Both the position numbers and the translations under genes were made by a program. Below are positions 17,311 to 25,538 of a stretch of DNA of 61,928 bases, in pieces. The first letter of the stretch is position 1, and every line of letters begins with the position of its first letter. Origin of the DNA: an uncultured Gemmatimonadota bacterium (GTDB lineage: Bacteria; Gemmatimonadota; Gemmatimonadetes; Gemmatimonadales; Gemmatimonadaceae); the NCBI GenBank assembly GCA_946478895.1, contig CAMLDY010000005.1:1-61928 (forward strand), given 5' to 3'. The notes under the pieces were generated by a model. That model had not been told where the DNA came from. It saw only the letters and a list, made by a program, of their open reading frames with translations, and made no database searches.

Positions 17311-19022
17311 TGTTTGTCGTTTGCGGCGAACACGATTCGTCCGCCCGTGATGGTGTATTCGATGTTCGCGTCGCGAATCGTTTCCGGCGCGACCGTGAGC
17401 AAGTCGCGGTCGATGATCACGACATCCGCGAGCTTGCCCGGCGTGAGAGTGCCCTTTTCCATCTCGCTGAAGGTGGCGTAAGCGCCGCCGGAAGTGTACG
17501 CCCGCAGCGCCTCGTCGACGCTGATCTTCTGCTCCGGAACCCAGCCACCCGGATTCCTGTCGTCCAGGGTGCGGCGGGTGACGGCGGCGTAGATGCCGTA
17601 GAGTGGTGTCGGAGGCGCGACGAACCAATCGCTGCCGAACGCTAGCCGGGCACCGGACTGGATCAGCGAACGAAACGCGTAAGTGGTTTTCGCGCGCTCC
17701 GGCCCGATCACCTTCTCGGCCCAGCGGCCATCGTCGATGGCGTGATAAGGTTGCATGCTCGGAATCACGCCGAGCCGACCGAATCGCGCAACGTCAACCG
17801 GTGCGATGTGCTGGGCGTGCTCGATCCTGAACCGCCGGTCGCGCGCACCGTTTTCGCGGGCGACGCGGTCGAAGATGTCGAGCTGGAGCCTTGTGGCGCG
17901 ATCCCCGATTGCGTGAACGATCACGTGAAGGCCCGCTTTGTCGGCGTTCGACGTCCACGAGTAGAGATCTTCGGGAGTGTTGACGAGGAGACCTGTATCG
18001 GTTGGCGCGTCAGTGAAAGGCTCGAGCATCGCCGCGGTGTGGGAGCCGAGCGAGCCGTCGACGAACCCCTTGAGGCCGCCGATCGTCAGCCACTCATCTC
18101 CGCGACCGCGCGCGGCGATCGTATCGCGCAGCCGAGCCCAGGTCGAGAGTGGAACCGAGGCGTAAATCCTTGTACGCAAGGTGCCGGCATGGCGAGCGCG
18201 CTCGAATACCGCGAGATCGGCCCACGTTCCCATGTGATCGACCGACGTTACGCCACGCGCGTTCACGTACGACATCGCTGCATCGAGAGCGCGGTCGAGC
18301 ATCTCGGCGCTCGGGTCGGGCACCGCCGCGTCGATCAGCGCTTCGGCGTTATCCTTGAAGACGCCGGCTGGTTGTCCGTTTGCGTCGCGAACGATGGTAC
18401 CGCCCGCAACATCGCCGCCCGACATGGGGACCCTGGCGGCACGCAGAGCAGCCGTGTTGGCGAGAGCCATGTGGCCATCGAGGCGATTCACCCAGACCGG
18501 ATTGTCGGGTGTGACGGAGTCAATCCACGCGCGCGTCGGGAGCTCGCCACCCCAGTTCTGGTGATCCCAGTCCCCACCGGTGATCCACGTGCCGGGTGGG
18601 ACGGTGGCGGCAAAGGCCTTGATGCGCGCAATGAAGTCGGCGGGGGATTTCGCGTCGCGCAGCTGAACGGACGTGAGGTTGAGGCCGCCAATCAGAAAAT
18701 GCACATGCGAATCGATGAAGCCCGGAGCGACAGTTCCACCATGCGCGTCGATGATCCTGGTGGTCGGCGAAGCGAGCCGTCTGATCTCGGCCGACGATCC
18801 CACGGCGACGATTCGCTCGCCGGAAATCCCGACGGCCTCGGCCGAAGGTCGCGCCGGATCGCCCGTCCAGACCGACCCGTTGACTATGGCCAGAGAAAGA
18901 GTCTGCTCAGCCCCGCGGTTGGTCATTGTCGGTGCGCACGCGAATAGGATTGTGTAGGTGCTGGCGGCAAGGGCGGCCGCGAAGTAGCGCTGACCAGCTC
19001 GACTGTTTCCGAGAATGCGCAT
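17307..19022 (-). CDS. YtcJ-like metal-dependent amidohydrolase, lipoprotein
   Basis: 571 aa from the ATG at 19022, which places a signal peptide with a lipobox (ILFAC, Cys about 29) at the N-terminus. The amidohydrolase core shows the metal motif DSHVHF (about residues 106-111), a carboxylate/His pair in HAIGDRA, and the late Asp in FGSDWFV. YtcJ/amidohydrolase family 3 enzymes hydrolyse N-acyl or formyl groups. Export by a lipoprotein signal is noteworthy for this family. First gene of an operon with a cupin and an SDR. Exact substrate unknown. Confidence 0.88.
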   Translation of the reverse strand: MRILGNSRAGQRYFAAALAASTYTILFACAPTMTNRGAEQTLSLAIVNGSVWTGDPARPSAEAVGISGERIVAVGSSAEIRRLASPTTRIIDAHGGTVAPGFIDSHVHFLIGGLNLTSVQLRDAKSPADFIARIKAFAATVPPGTWITGGDWDHQNWGGELPTRAWIDSVTPDNPVWVNRLDGHMALANTAALRAARVPMSGGDVAGGTIVRDANGQPAGVFKDNAEALIDAAVPDPSAEMLDRALDAAMSYVNARGVTSVDHMGTWADLAVFERARHAGTLRTRIYASVPLSTWARLRDTIAARGRGDEWLTIGGLKGFVDGSLGSHTAAMLEPFTDAPTDTGLLVNTPEDLYSWTSNADKAGLHVIVHAIGDRATRLQLDIFDRVARENGARDRRFRIEHAQHIAPVDVARFGRLGVIPSMQPYHAIDDGRWAEKVIGPERAKTTYAFRSLIQSGARLAFGSDWFVAPPTPLYGIYAAVTRRTLDDRNPGGWVPEQKISVDEALRAYTSGGAYATFSEMEKGTLTPGKLADVVIIDRDLLTVAPETIRDANIEYTITGGRIVFAANDKQ

Positions 19023-19182
19023 CCTGATGAGTAGTTGGGATGGAGATTGGCGCGACAAAAGAGAGAACAATCGCGGCGGCACCGCAACCAGACCTCATCG
19101 GGTGACCGCATGCTCGGAGCGAGCGTCATCAAATAGCGTCCCTGAGAATGGTTTGAGTGGAACTACCAAACTGAGAGAGAAG

Positions 19183-19917
19183 ATGAAAAATAGAAATCGT
19201 AATGCCGTTTTTGCGTTCACGGCGATGGTGGCATGCGCCGGGCTGAAGCCCGCCCACGCGCAGAATGCGCTGCATCCCTCCTTCTACGGTTCGGCGGAAG
19301 TCGACACTCGTCACAGTCAGTTCTACCTGCTCGGGATGTACATCGGGGTCGGCGGACTCGGATGGTCGCCGTACTTCAACGTCAACGGATACGCGCTGCA
19401 CTATCGACCGCTTCCGACGCTGACGGAGACATCGACGCTCAGCGCGGTGGCGCCGACCGTCGGGATGGCGTACGCGAGCCGTGCTAACGGCGTGTCGTTC
19501 GGGGCCGGCTATACGTTCGTCCACAACGAGAATCCTGGAGCGCCCGGTGCGGAGGGCGGAGGCACCAGCGGTGTAACCGCGAGCTTCGGGGCGTACCACA
19601 ACGGGGCGGGCCGGCGCGCGCTGCGGACTCAGCTCCTCTCGAACTACAACTTCGACAGCCAGTACATCTGGGCGCGCGCTCGCGGCTCGATTCCATTCGG
19701 AGCCGGCTCGCGCATCGGCGCGGAGGTCGTTGGGCAGGGTGGCGGAAAGGACAACAACACGAGCAACTCGTGGCAGGCCGGTCCGACCTTCGAGTACGGG
19801 TGGAGTCGGCGGCTGAGGACTACGGTCGCAGCCGGCTGGAAATCGGTTGGCGGGTCGCTGTTCGCGGAGCGGGAGAATGCGGGATACGCGAAGCTCGAGT
19901 TTTCGTTTTCGCCGTAA
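19183..19917 (+). CDS. Secreted, probable outer-membrane beta-barrel protein
   Basis: 244 aa from the ATG at 19183, which has a GAGAGAGAAG purine-rich ribosome site and starts a signal peptide (MKNRNRN, hydrophobic core, cleavage at AHA-Q, about residue 27). The mature sequence alternates aromatic and polar residues in about ten short strands with Gly/Asn turns and ends in EFSFSP, a C-terminal beta-strand signature for BAM-dependent insertion. No named family recognised. It is divergent from the amidohydrolase operon and convergent with the amidase; the 62-bp gap after it holds two small hairpins (19932-19946 and 19957-19970). Confidence 0.75.
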   Translation: MKNRNRNAVFAFTAMVACAGLKPAHAQNALHPSFYGSAEVDTRHSQFYLLGMYIGVGGLGWSPYFNVNGYALHYRPLPTLTETSTLSAVAPTVGMAYASRANGVSFGAGYTFVHNENPGAPGAEGGGTSGVTASFGAYHNGAGRRALRTQLLSNYNFDSQYIWARARGSIPFGAGSRIGAEVVGQGGGKDNNTSNSWQAGPTFEYGWSRRLRTTVAAGWKSVGGSLFAERENAGYAKLEFSFSP

Positions 19918-19979
19918 AAGAAGGATTGAGGGACGGCAGGGCCGTCAGACTCAAATCGAGTACTCGATCCCCACCTAGA

Positions 19980-21710
19980 TCAGCTCACCGGCACCACCGG
20001 ATGCTTCAGATGAAATCCGGTCGCTTCCTGGTACGCGCGCGCGACTGCCAGCAGCTTCGCTTCCTCGTATAGGCCGGCGAGGAAAGTGATCGAGACCGGC
20101 GTGCCGTCATCGCGAAACCCATTCGGAAGGATGACGGCGGGGTGACCGGTAAGATTGGTCGCCACGAGCTGGTTCAGATTCGCCGCTCCGGTCGGCGTGA
20201 CGATGACATCTACAGTCTTCATCAGATCATCCCACTTCCGGATCGCGATCGAGCGCAGGCGATTGGCGTTGACGTAATCGACTGCTGGAATGAACCGCGA
20301 TGTGCGGAACGTATTCGGCCAGTCGAACTTGCCCTGTTGCACCAGCTCCTTGTCGCGATCGGAGCGCGTGAGCTCGTCGAACGCCGCCGCCGCCTCCGCG
20401 GTTAGGATGATGCGCATTGGATCGTATGGGACATCCGGTAGATCGACCGGAATCAGGTTGAGGCCCATGCGCTTGAGAACCTCGAGCGCGGTGTCGTCGA
20501 ACTTCCTGGTCGGATGCAGATTGCGCTTTGGATCGTTAGGATCGGTCTGCGGAGTATCGAACGCCGATTTCACGTAGCCGATCCTGAGCTTTTTCGGGGA
20601 CAAGGTCGCATCCCAGTGATACGGCGCGGGGACGACGGTGTTGTCCTGCCCATCGGGGCCATAGATCGCGTCGAGAACGAGCGCGCAATCTTCGACGCTC
20701 CGGCAAATCGGCCCGAGCTTGTCCATCGTCCACGACAGCGCCATCGCGCCGGTGCGCGGCACTCTGCCGAAGGTCGGCCGCAGACCGGTGGTGCCGCAGC
20801 GTGTCGAGGGCGAAGAGATGGAACCCAGCGTCTCACTGCCGATCGAAAATCCAACGAGTCCGGCAGCGGTTGCCGACGCGGGGCCGGCGGACGATCCACT
20901 CGAGCCCTGATCGACCTTCCACGGATTTTTTGTCGTCGCGCCAAACCAGATATCGCCCTGCGCGAGCTCACCCAGGGTGAGCTTGGCCAGCATCACCGCC
21001 CCGGCGTCGTCGAGTCGCTTGACGACGGTGGCGTCGGTGTCGATGACCTGATCCTTGTAAGGACCGGCGCCCCAGGTGGTCTTGTAGCCGCGCACGGCGA
21101 GGAGATCCTTGGCACCCCACGGGATTCCGTGCAGCGGGCCACGGTAACGTCCCCGCGAGATCTCACGATCCGCGGCGGCCGCCTGTCGGAGCGCGCGATC
21201 CTCGGTGAGCGTGATCACGCACCTGAGAACCGGATCGTATTTCTTGAGTCGCGCGAGGTACATGCGCGTCAGCTGTGTCGATGTCACCCGCCCGCGCCGT
21301 ACGAGCTCTGACAATTCGGTAACAGGAAGAAACGCGAGCTCTTCGACATCGCGTGGCACTGACCGCAGCGCGACCGTGCTTCGCACCATCGGTCGCCTCG
21401 GCTCCTCGATGATCTTCTTGCCCGGTGGAAGCGGGTCGAAGACAATCGCAGGGCTGACGGAATTGTCGAGCGGAATCCTGTGCAGCGCCTCGATGCGCTG
21501 CTCCTGCTGCTTCAGCCCGTCGAGCATTAGCTCGCGCTCGGCCTGATCGAAGTGAACCCCGGCGACTTCTTCGGCGCTGGCGATGGTGTCGACGGTAATC
21601 TCCTCGCCGTTGGCAACTTTCGCCCAGAGAACGCCGGGGAAGAGGGTCGAGGTGAGGCCGACTCCGGCGAAGTAGGACATGAAGCGGCGGCGGTCCAGTT
21701 CTGCGGGCAT
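19980..21710 (-). CDS. Amidase-signature hydrolase with Tat-type signal
   Basis: 576 aa from the ATG at 21710. The N-terminus carries DRRRFMSYFAGVGL, a twin-arginine-like signal, so the enzyme is probably exported folded. The amidase-signature triad is visible: Lys in PWGAKDLLA, the first Ser in GSSGSSAGPASA, and the nucleophile Ser in SIGSETLGSI. About 110 residues separate the signal from the first core motifs, longer than usual. Amidase-signature enzymes hydrolyse amides, Glu-tRNA amidation intermediates or carbamoyl compounds; the substrate cannot be named here. The upstream region is occupied by palindrome R2. Confidence 0.9.
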   Translation of the reverse strand: MPAELDRRRFMSYFAGVGLTSTLFPGVLWAKVANGEEITVDTIASAEEVAGVHFDQAERELMLDGLKQQEQRIEALHRIPLDNSVSPAIVFDPLPPGKKIIEEPRRPMVRSTVALRSVPRDVEELAFLPVTELSELVRRGRVTSTQLTRMYLARLKKYDPVLRCVITLTEDRALRQAAAADREISRGRYRGPLHGIPWGAKDLLAVRGYKTTWGAGPYKDQVIDTDATVVKRLDDAGAVMLAKLTLGELAQGDIWFGATTKNPWKVDQGSSGSSAGPASATAAGLVGFSIGSETLGSISSPSTRCGTTGLRPTFGRVPRTGAMALSWTMDKLGPICRSVEDCALVLDAIYGPDGQDNTVVPAPYHWDATLSPKKLRIGYVKSAFDTPQTDPNDPKRNLHPTRKFDDTALEVLKRMGLNLIPVDLPDVPYDPMRIILTAEAAAAFDELTRSDRDKELVQQGKFDWPNTFRTSRFIPAVDYVNANRLRSIAIRKWDDLMKTVDVIVTPTGAANLNQLVATNLTGHPAVILPNGFRDDGTPVSITFLAGLYEEAKLLAVARAYQEATGFHLKHPVVPVS

Positions 21711-21744
21711 CCTATGGGTCCTCTTGGATCTACGGATCGGGGTT

Positions 21745-21937
21745 AACGGCAACCGAACGGGTGCCAGACGTCAGTAGCGTAGATGCCAGTGCTTAGTTCA
21801 AGACGTCGGGACGTTTCTAACCGGAGTTCGCCACAAGCGCCTGCCTGTACCGTAACCGCTACCAATGACGTCCGGACGTCCTGAACTACAGGCTGGCCAC
21901 TACGCTACTGACGTCTGGCACCCGTTCGGTTGCCGTT
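21745..21937. repeat. Large inverted repeat R2 (70-nt arms)
   Basis: The arm at 21745-21814 is matched by 21868-21937 in inverse orientation. The outer 38 nt (starting AACGGCAACCGAACGG) are identical; the inner half has several mismatches. The loop is 53 nt. It occupies most of the 257-bp gap between the end of the isocitrate dehydrogenase gene and the start of the amidase gene, both on the minus strand. No gene inside. Such a hairpin could act as a terminator or RNA-processing site, or be a MITE-like element. Confidence 0.9.
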
Positions 21938-21967
21938 TTCTAATCTGTACGCGCAGACATACCAAAG

Positions 21968-23410
21968 TCAGACCTGCGACTTCGAAAAAGCGGGCTCCCC
22001 GTCGAACTCCTGCAGCTTCTCGACGTGCATCCAGGAGTGTTTCGAGCCGACGACGTTGAGGAGCGAAAGAATCTCGGCGTCGCCGAAGCTCGATACGGGG
22101 TCGCGTAGAACGAATCGGCAGCGGAAATGGTCGACGAGAGAGACGCGGCGATCGCTGCCGGGGAATACAAGCGCGCCCCGGTTGGTGATCATCTGCAGCT
22201 TGAGCGGCGAAGATTGGGTGAGCGGCTCGAGAGTCGCGGCCAGCGCTTTCGGCTCCAAGTCTGATTCGACGTAGACGTCGACGCCCACCAGGCGCCGGCT
22301 TGCCGCCGGCACCACATTGACGCCCAGCTGTGCCGCGGGCAGATCGACTTTGGTGTACTTCTTCGGCGGACTCAGCTTCGAGCGCTTGCCAAGGTTGCCG
22401 ATGACGGCCTTGGTAAAATCAGTCGTACTGGCCGGCTTCTCCGCGCCCATCATGTCGCTGGTGCGAATGCCGCTCTCGAGCGTGACGAGCACCGCCTGCT
22501 CGACGTCGTTCGCCGCTTTGCCTTCCCCGATGTGGCGGAGCATCATCGCGCCGCTGAGCACCAGCGCGGTCGGATTCGCCTTGTTCTTGCCGGCGATGTC
22601 GGGCGCCGAGCCGTGCACTGCCTCGAAGATCGAGACGTCGTTGCCGATGTTGGCGGAAGGAGCGAAGCCGAGCCCACCGGTGAGTCCCGACGTCAGATCG
22701 CTCAGGATGTCGCCGTTCATGTTGGTGGTGACGATGACGTCGAACTGCTCGGGGCGCATCGCCAGCTGGTGGGCGCAGTTGTCGATGAGAATATGCTTCG
22801 ACGTGATCGACGGATACTTCGGCGCGAATTCCTCGAAAGTGTGCTGGAGCAGGCCTTCGGTGAGCTTCATGATGTTGGACTTGGTCGCGCAGTGGACGGC
22901 TTTGCGTCCTTCGGCGATGGCGAAAGCGAAAGCGAGCTTGACGATCTTCTCGCAGCCTTCGCGCGAGATCAGCTTGAGGCCCTCGGCGACGCCCGGCGTC
23001 TGCATGTACTCGATGCCGGCGTAGAGATCCTCGATGTTCTCGCGAACGATGACGATGTCGAGCGCGCGTCCGGTGAATGCGGTCTGGACTCCGGGGAGCT
23101 CGCGCACCGGCCGGATGTTGCCGTAGGTCTCGAACAGGGTGCGCAGTGTAACGTTGGCGCTCCGATTCCCGTAACCGATGGGAGTCTCGAGCGGCCCCTT
23201 CAGCACGACTTTGGTGCGCTCGATCGAGGCGATGGTGTCGGTCGGAATGCCGGTGACGATGCCTTTCTGGAATGCGCGGGCGCCGGCCTCGCACTTCTCG
23301 AATTCGACGGCGACGCCGGTGGCGTTTATGATCTCGAGGGCGGAATCAACGACCTCCGGGCCAATGCCATCGCCCGGCAGGACGGTTATCTTTCGTTTCG
23401 CTGGTGTCAT
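21968..23410 (-). CDS. icd: NADP-dependent isocitrate dehydrogenase, Thermus-type with C-terminal extension
   Basis: 480 aa. It opens with ITVLPGDGIGPEV, and the isocitrate-binding SANVTLR (Ser and Arg of SxNxxLR) and VRENIEDLYAGIE follow. Later landmarks are TKSNIMKLTEG and the Asp metal ligands in NMNGDILSDL. The catalytic body ends near residue 340; a C-terminal domain of about 130 residues follows, as in the longer Thermus thermophilus-like enzymes and unlike the E. coli form of about 416 aa. It converts isocitrate to 2-oxoglutarate and CO2. NADP preference is inferred from the subclass. The transhydrogenase operon nearby also handles NADPH. Confidence 0.9.
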   Translation of the reverse strand: MTPAKRKITVLPGDGIGPEVVDSALEIINATGVAVEFEKCEAGARAFQKGIVTGIPTDTIASIERTKVVLKGPLETPIGYGNRSANVTLRTLFETYGNIRPVRELPGVQTAFTGRALDIVIVRENIEDLYAGIEYMQTPGVAEGLKLISREGCEKIVKLAFAFAIAEGRKAVHCATKSNIMKLTEGLLQHTFEEFAPKYPSITSKHILIDNCAHQLAMRPEQFDVIVTTNMNGDILSDLTSGLTGGLGFAPSANIGNDVSIFEAVHGSAPDIAGKNKANPTALVLSGAMMLRHIGEGKAANDVEQAVLVTLESGIRTSDMMGAEKPASTTDFTKAVIGNLGKRSKLSPPKKYTKVDLPAAQLGVNVVPAASRRLVGVDVYVESDLEPKALAATLEPLTQSSPLKLQMITNRGALVFPGSDRRVSLVDHFRCRFVLRDPVSSFGDAEILSLLNVVGSKHSWMHVEKLQEFDGEPAFSKSQV

Positions 23411-23430
23411 GCAGGGAAGTTAATCCCTGC
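23411..23430. promoter_or_regulatory. Hairpin directly upstream of icd
   Basis: GCAGGGA and TCCCTGC form a 7-bp stem with a 6-nt loop immediately before the icd start codon. It would cover the ribosome-binding site, so it may limit translation or act as an operator. Weak evidence. Confidence 0.3.
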
Positions 23431-23447
23431 TGGAAGTCGCCAACGTC

Positions 23448-23521
23448 GCGCGCGTAGCTCAGTTGGATAGAGCGTCGGCCTCCGGAGCCGAAGGTCGTGG
23501 GTTCGAATCCCGCCGCGCGCA
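23448..23521 (+). tRNA. tRNA-Arg (anticodon CCG)
   Basis: A 74-nt cloverleaf. The acceptor GCGCGCG (23448-23454) pairs with CGCGCGC (23514-23520), discriminator A at 23521. Anticodon arm TCGGC/GCCGA with loop CTCCGGA gives CCG. T-arm GGTTCGAATCC. CCA is not encoded. A run of seven T starts five bases after it. Confidence 0.97.
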
Positions 23522-23650
23522 CTGCTTTTTTTGTTTGACGTTTGAGATCTCGACGCCCGGTCGGTCGGGCCGGCGTTAGCCCGCAAAGCGAAATCGCGAG
23601 CGCGCGGCAGTGATTCGCGGGTAGGCAGGCGCGAAACAGAACTCGGGTGA

Positions 23651-23828
23651 CGCGTGCCGTTGCAGGTCTGTGCGGGAGAGCCGAGGGGTGCTATCTGAAA
23701 AACATCGCGCAGTCCCGCCCCCATCCCGGAATGCCACCCCCACGGCAGACTCCGATGGGCGGGCGAGCAGTTTTTCCGATCGCACCCCTCGCCTCGACCC
23801 AAACAGAGATGCAAAGGCAACGCGCGCC
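23651..23828. repeat. Large imperfect palindrome R7
   Basis: The left arm, about 23651-23730, pairs with about 23749-23828. Matched blocks include GTTGCA, TCTGT, CGAGGGGTGC, GAAAAAC and GCCCGCC; mismatches and small gaps separate them. It fills most of the 312-bp gap between tRNA-Arg (+) and pntB (-), ending a few bases from the pntB stop codon. No protein gene is supported in this gap; the reading frame across it is the familiar tRNA-complement artefact (GGIRTHDLRLR). Confidence 0.7.
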
Positions 23829-23833
23829 CGCGG

Positions 23834-25231
23834 CTAGGCTGTTTTGAGCGCCTGGCCGACTTGAGTCAGTGACTGGCGCGCATCGCCGAAGAGCATGCGC
23901 GTCTTCTCGTGATAAAAGAGCGCGTTGTCGATGCCGGCGAAGCCGTGACCCATGCTGCGCTTGAGGACGATGATGTTGCGAGCGCGATCGACGTCGAGGA
24001 TTGGCATCCCGTAGATCGGGCTCGACGGGTCGTCCCGCGCGGCAGGATTCACCACGTCGTTCGCGCCCACAACCAGAACGACGTCAGTTTGCGGGAACTC
24101 GCCGTTGACCTGGTCCATCTCCAGCAGTTGATCGTACGGGACGTTGGCCTCGGCGAGCAGCACGTTCATGTGCCCGGGCATCCGGCCGGCAACGGGGTGG
24201 ATCGCATACTTAACATCGACGCCGCGCTTCTCCAGATCCGTCGCAAGCTCTCGCACAGTGTGCTGCGCCTCGGCGACGGCGAGCCCGTAGCCCGGCACGA
24301 TCACCACGCTCCGCGCGTAGGCAAGCGCGATCGCCGTATCCTCCGGCGTCGTCTGCCGAACTGTGCGCGACACGGCCTCGGCCGCCGCAGCGCCGCTGCT
24401 GGTCGAGGCGCCGAACGCGCCGAACAACACGTTCGCGACCGAGCGGTTCATCGCGGTGCTCATCAACAAGGTGAGCAGCGTACCAGATGCTCCAACCAGT
24501 ACGCCCGCCACCACCAGCATCTGGTTGTGGAGCACGAATCCGGTAAGCGCGGCGGCAAGTCCGGTGAGCGAATTCAGGATCGAGATCACTACCGGCATGT
24601 CGCCGCCACCGATCGGCAGCACGAACATCGCCCCGAGCACCAGCGCCGCGGTGAAGAGCATCCACAGCTCCGGCGTTCCGCCGCCCATCACCACCATCAC
24701 GCCGAGCACGAACACCGCGAGCAGAATCAGCGCGTTGATGAACCGTTGCAGCGGGAACTGCAGCGGCTTTCCGGGCAGAATCTCCTGGAGCTTGCCGAAT
24801 GCGATGATGCTCCCCGTGAAGGAGACCGCGCCGATCGCGCACCCCAGCACGATCGAGGTCGCTTCGCCGGGGCCGATCGGCTCGCCGAGACGAGTCAGTC
24901 GGATGAACTCCGCCACCGATACGAGCGATGCCGTCGCGCCGCCCATGCCGTTGAACAGCGCAACCATCTGCGGCATCGCCGTCATCTGCACCGTTCGGGC
25001 GAAGTAGATGCCGATCACCGCGCCCACCAGCGTTCCAATCGCGATCGTCCAGTACGAGACGATCTGCCGGTCGATGAGAGTCGCGACCAGCGCCAGCAAC
25101 ATGCCGATCGCGGCGAGCCGGTTGCCGGCGCGCGCAGTGGACGGTGAGCTGAGCTGCTTGAGTCCGAAAATGAACAGGATCGCCGCGACGATGTAGCTGA
25201 CCGCTATCACCGACGCGCGGACATCAAGCAT
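23834..25231 (-). CDS. pntB: NAD(P) transhydrogenase subunit beta
   Basis: 465 aa. The N-terminal 270 residues hold about nine transmembrane helices (domain II), and the C-terminal domain III binds NADP(H): VPGYGLAVAEAQ (about residue 320), HPVAGRMPGHMNVLLAEA, and VGANDVVNPAA. It completes the proton-translocating transhydrogenase that drives NADP reduction by NADH using the proton gradient in the cytoplasmic membrane. Overlaps the end of pntAb by 8 bp and is the last gene of the operon. Confidence 0.96.
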   Translation of the reverse strand: MLDVRASVIAVSYIVAAILFIFGLKQLSSPSTARAGNRLAAIGMLLALVATLIDRQIVSYWTIAIGTLVGAVIGIYFARTVQMTAMPQMVALFNGMGGATASLVSVAEFIRLTRLGEPIGPGEATSIVLGCAIGAVSFTGSIIAFGKLQEILPGKPLQFPLQRFINALILLAVFVLGVMVVMGGGTPELWMLFTAALVLGAMFVLPIGGGDMPVVISILNSLTGLAAALTGFVLHNQMLVVAGVLVGASGTLLTLLMSTAMNRSVANVLFGAFGASTSSGAAAAEAVSRTVRQTTPEDTAIALAYARSVVIVPGYGLAVAEAQHTVRELATDLEKRGVDVKYAIHPVAGRMPGHMNVLLAEANVPYDQLLEMDQVNGEFPQTDVVLVVGANDVVNPAARDDPSSPIYGMPILDVDRARNIIVLKRSMGHGFAGIDNALFYHEKTRMLFGDARQSLTQVGQALKTA

Positions 25232-25538
25232 TCTTCTTCTCTCCGTCGGCGCCGGGCTCGCGCTTCTTGAACATCTCCAGCATCCGGTCGGTCACGACAA
25301 ATCCGCCGAAGACGTTCGCGGCGCCAAACACGACGGCGATGAATCCAAGGGCGTGGAGCAGCGGCGTATCAGCGGCTCCGGCGATGAGGAACGCGCCGAG
25401 AATGACGATGCCGTGGATCGCGTTGGTACCGGACATCAGAGGCGTGTGAAGCACCGACGGCACGCGGCTGATCACCTCGAAGCCGACGAAGATCGCCATG
25501 ATGAACACGTAAATTCCCAGTACCAGCTCCTGGCTCAC
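25224..25538 (-). CDS. pntAb: NAD(P) transhydrogenase subunit alpha part 2 (membrane part)
   Basis: 104 aa with three transmembrane helices (about residues 5-25, 40-57, 62-85), matching the split C-terminal domain of PntA in bacteria with three-gene transhydrogenases. The HTPLMSGTNAIHGIVILGA segment is characteristic. Its ATG overlaps the end of pntAa by 4 bp and its 3' end overlaps pntB by 8 bp. Confidence 0.95.
   Translation of the reverse strand: MSQELVLGIYVFIMAIFVGFEVISRVPSVLHTPLMSGTNAIHGIVILGAFLIAGAADTPLLHALGFIAVVFGAANVFGGFVVTDRMLEMFKKREPGADGEKKNA

Noticed and set aside
17307..19082. Amidohydrolase start at 19082
   Set aside because: The ATG at 19022 gives a compact lipoprotein signal; the longer version would bury it behind 20 residues of unrelated sequence.
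23407..23820. Reading frame of 137 residues containing GGIRTHDLRLRRPTLYPTELRA on the minus strand
   Set aside because: This is the well-known spurious translation of the complement of a tRNA gene (tRNA-Arg at 23448-23521); the rest covers palindrome R7.
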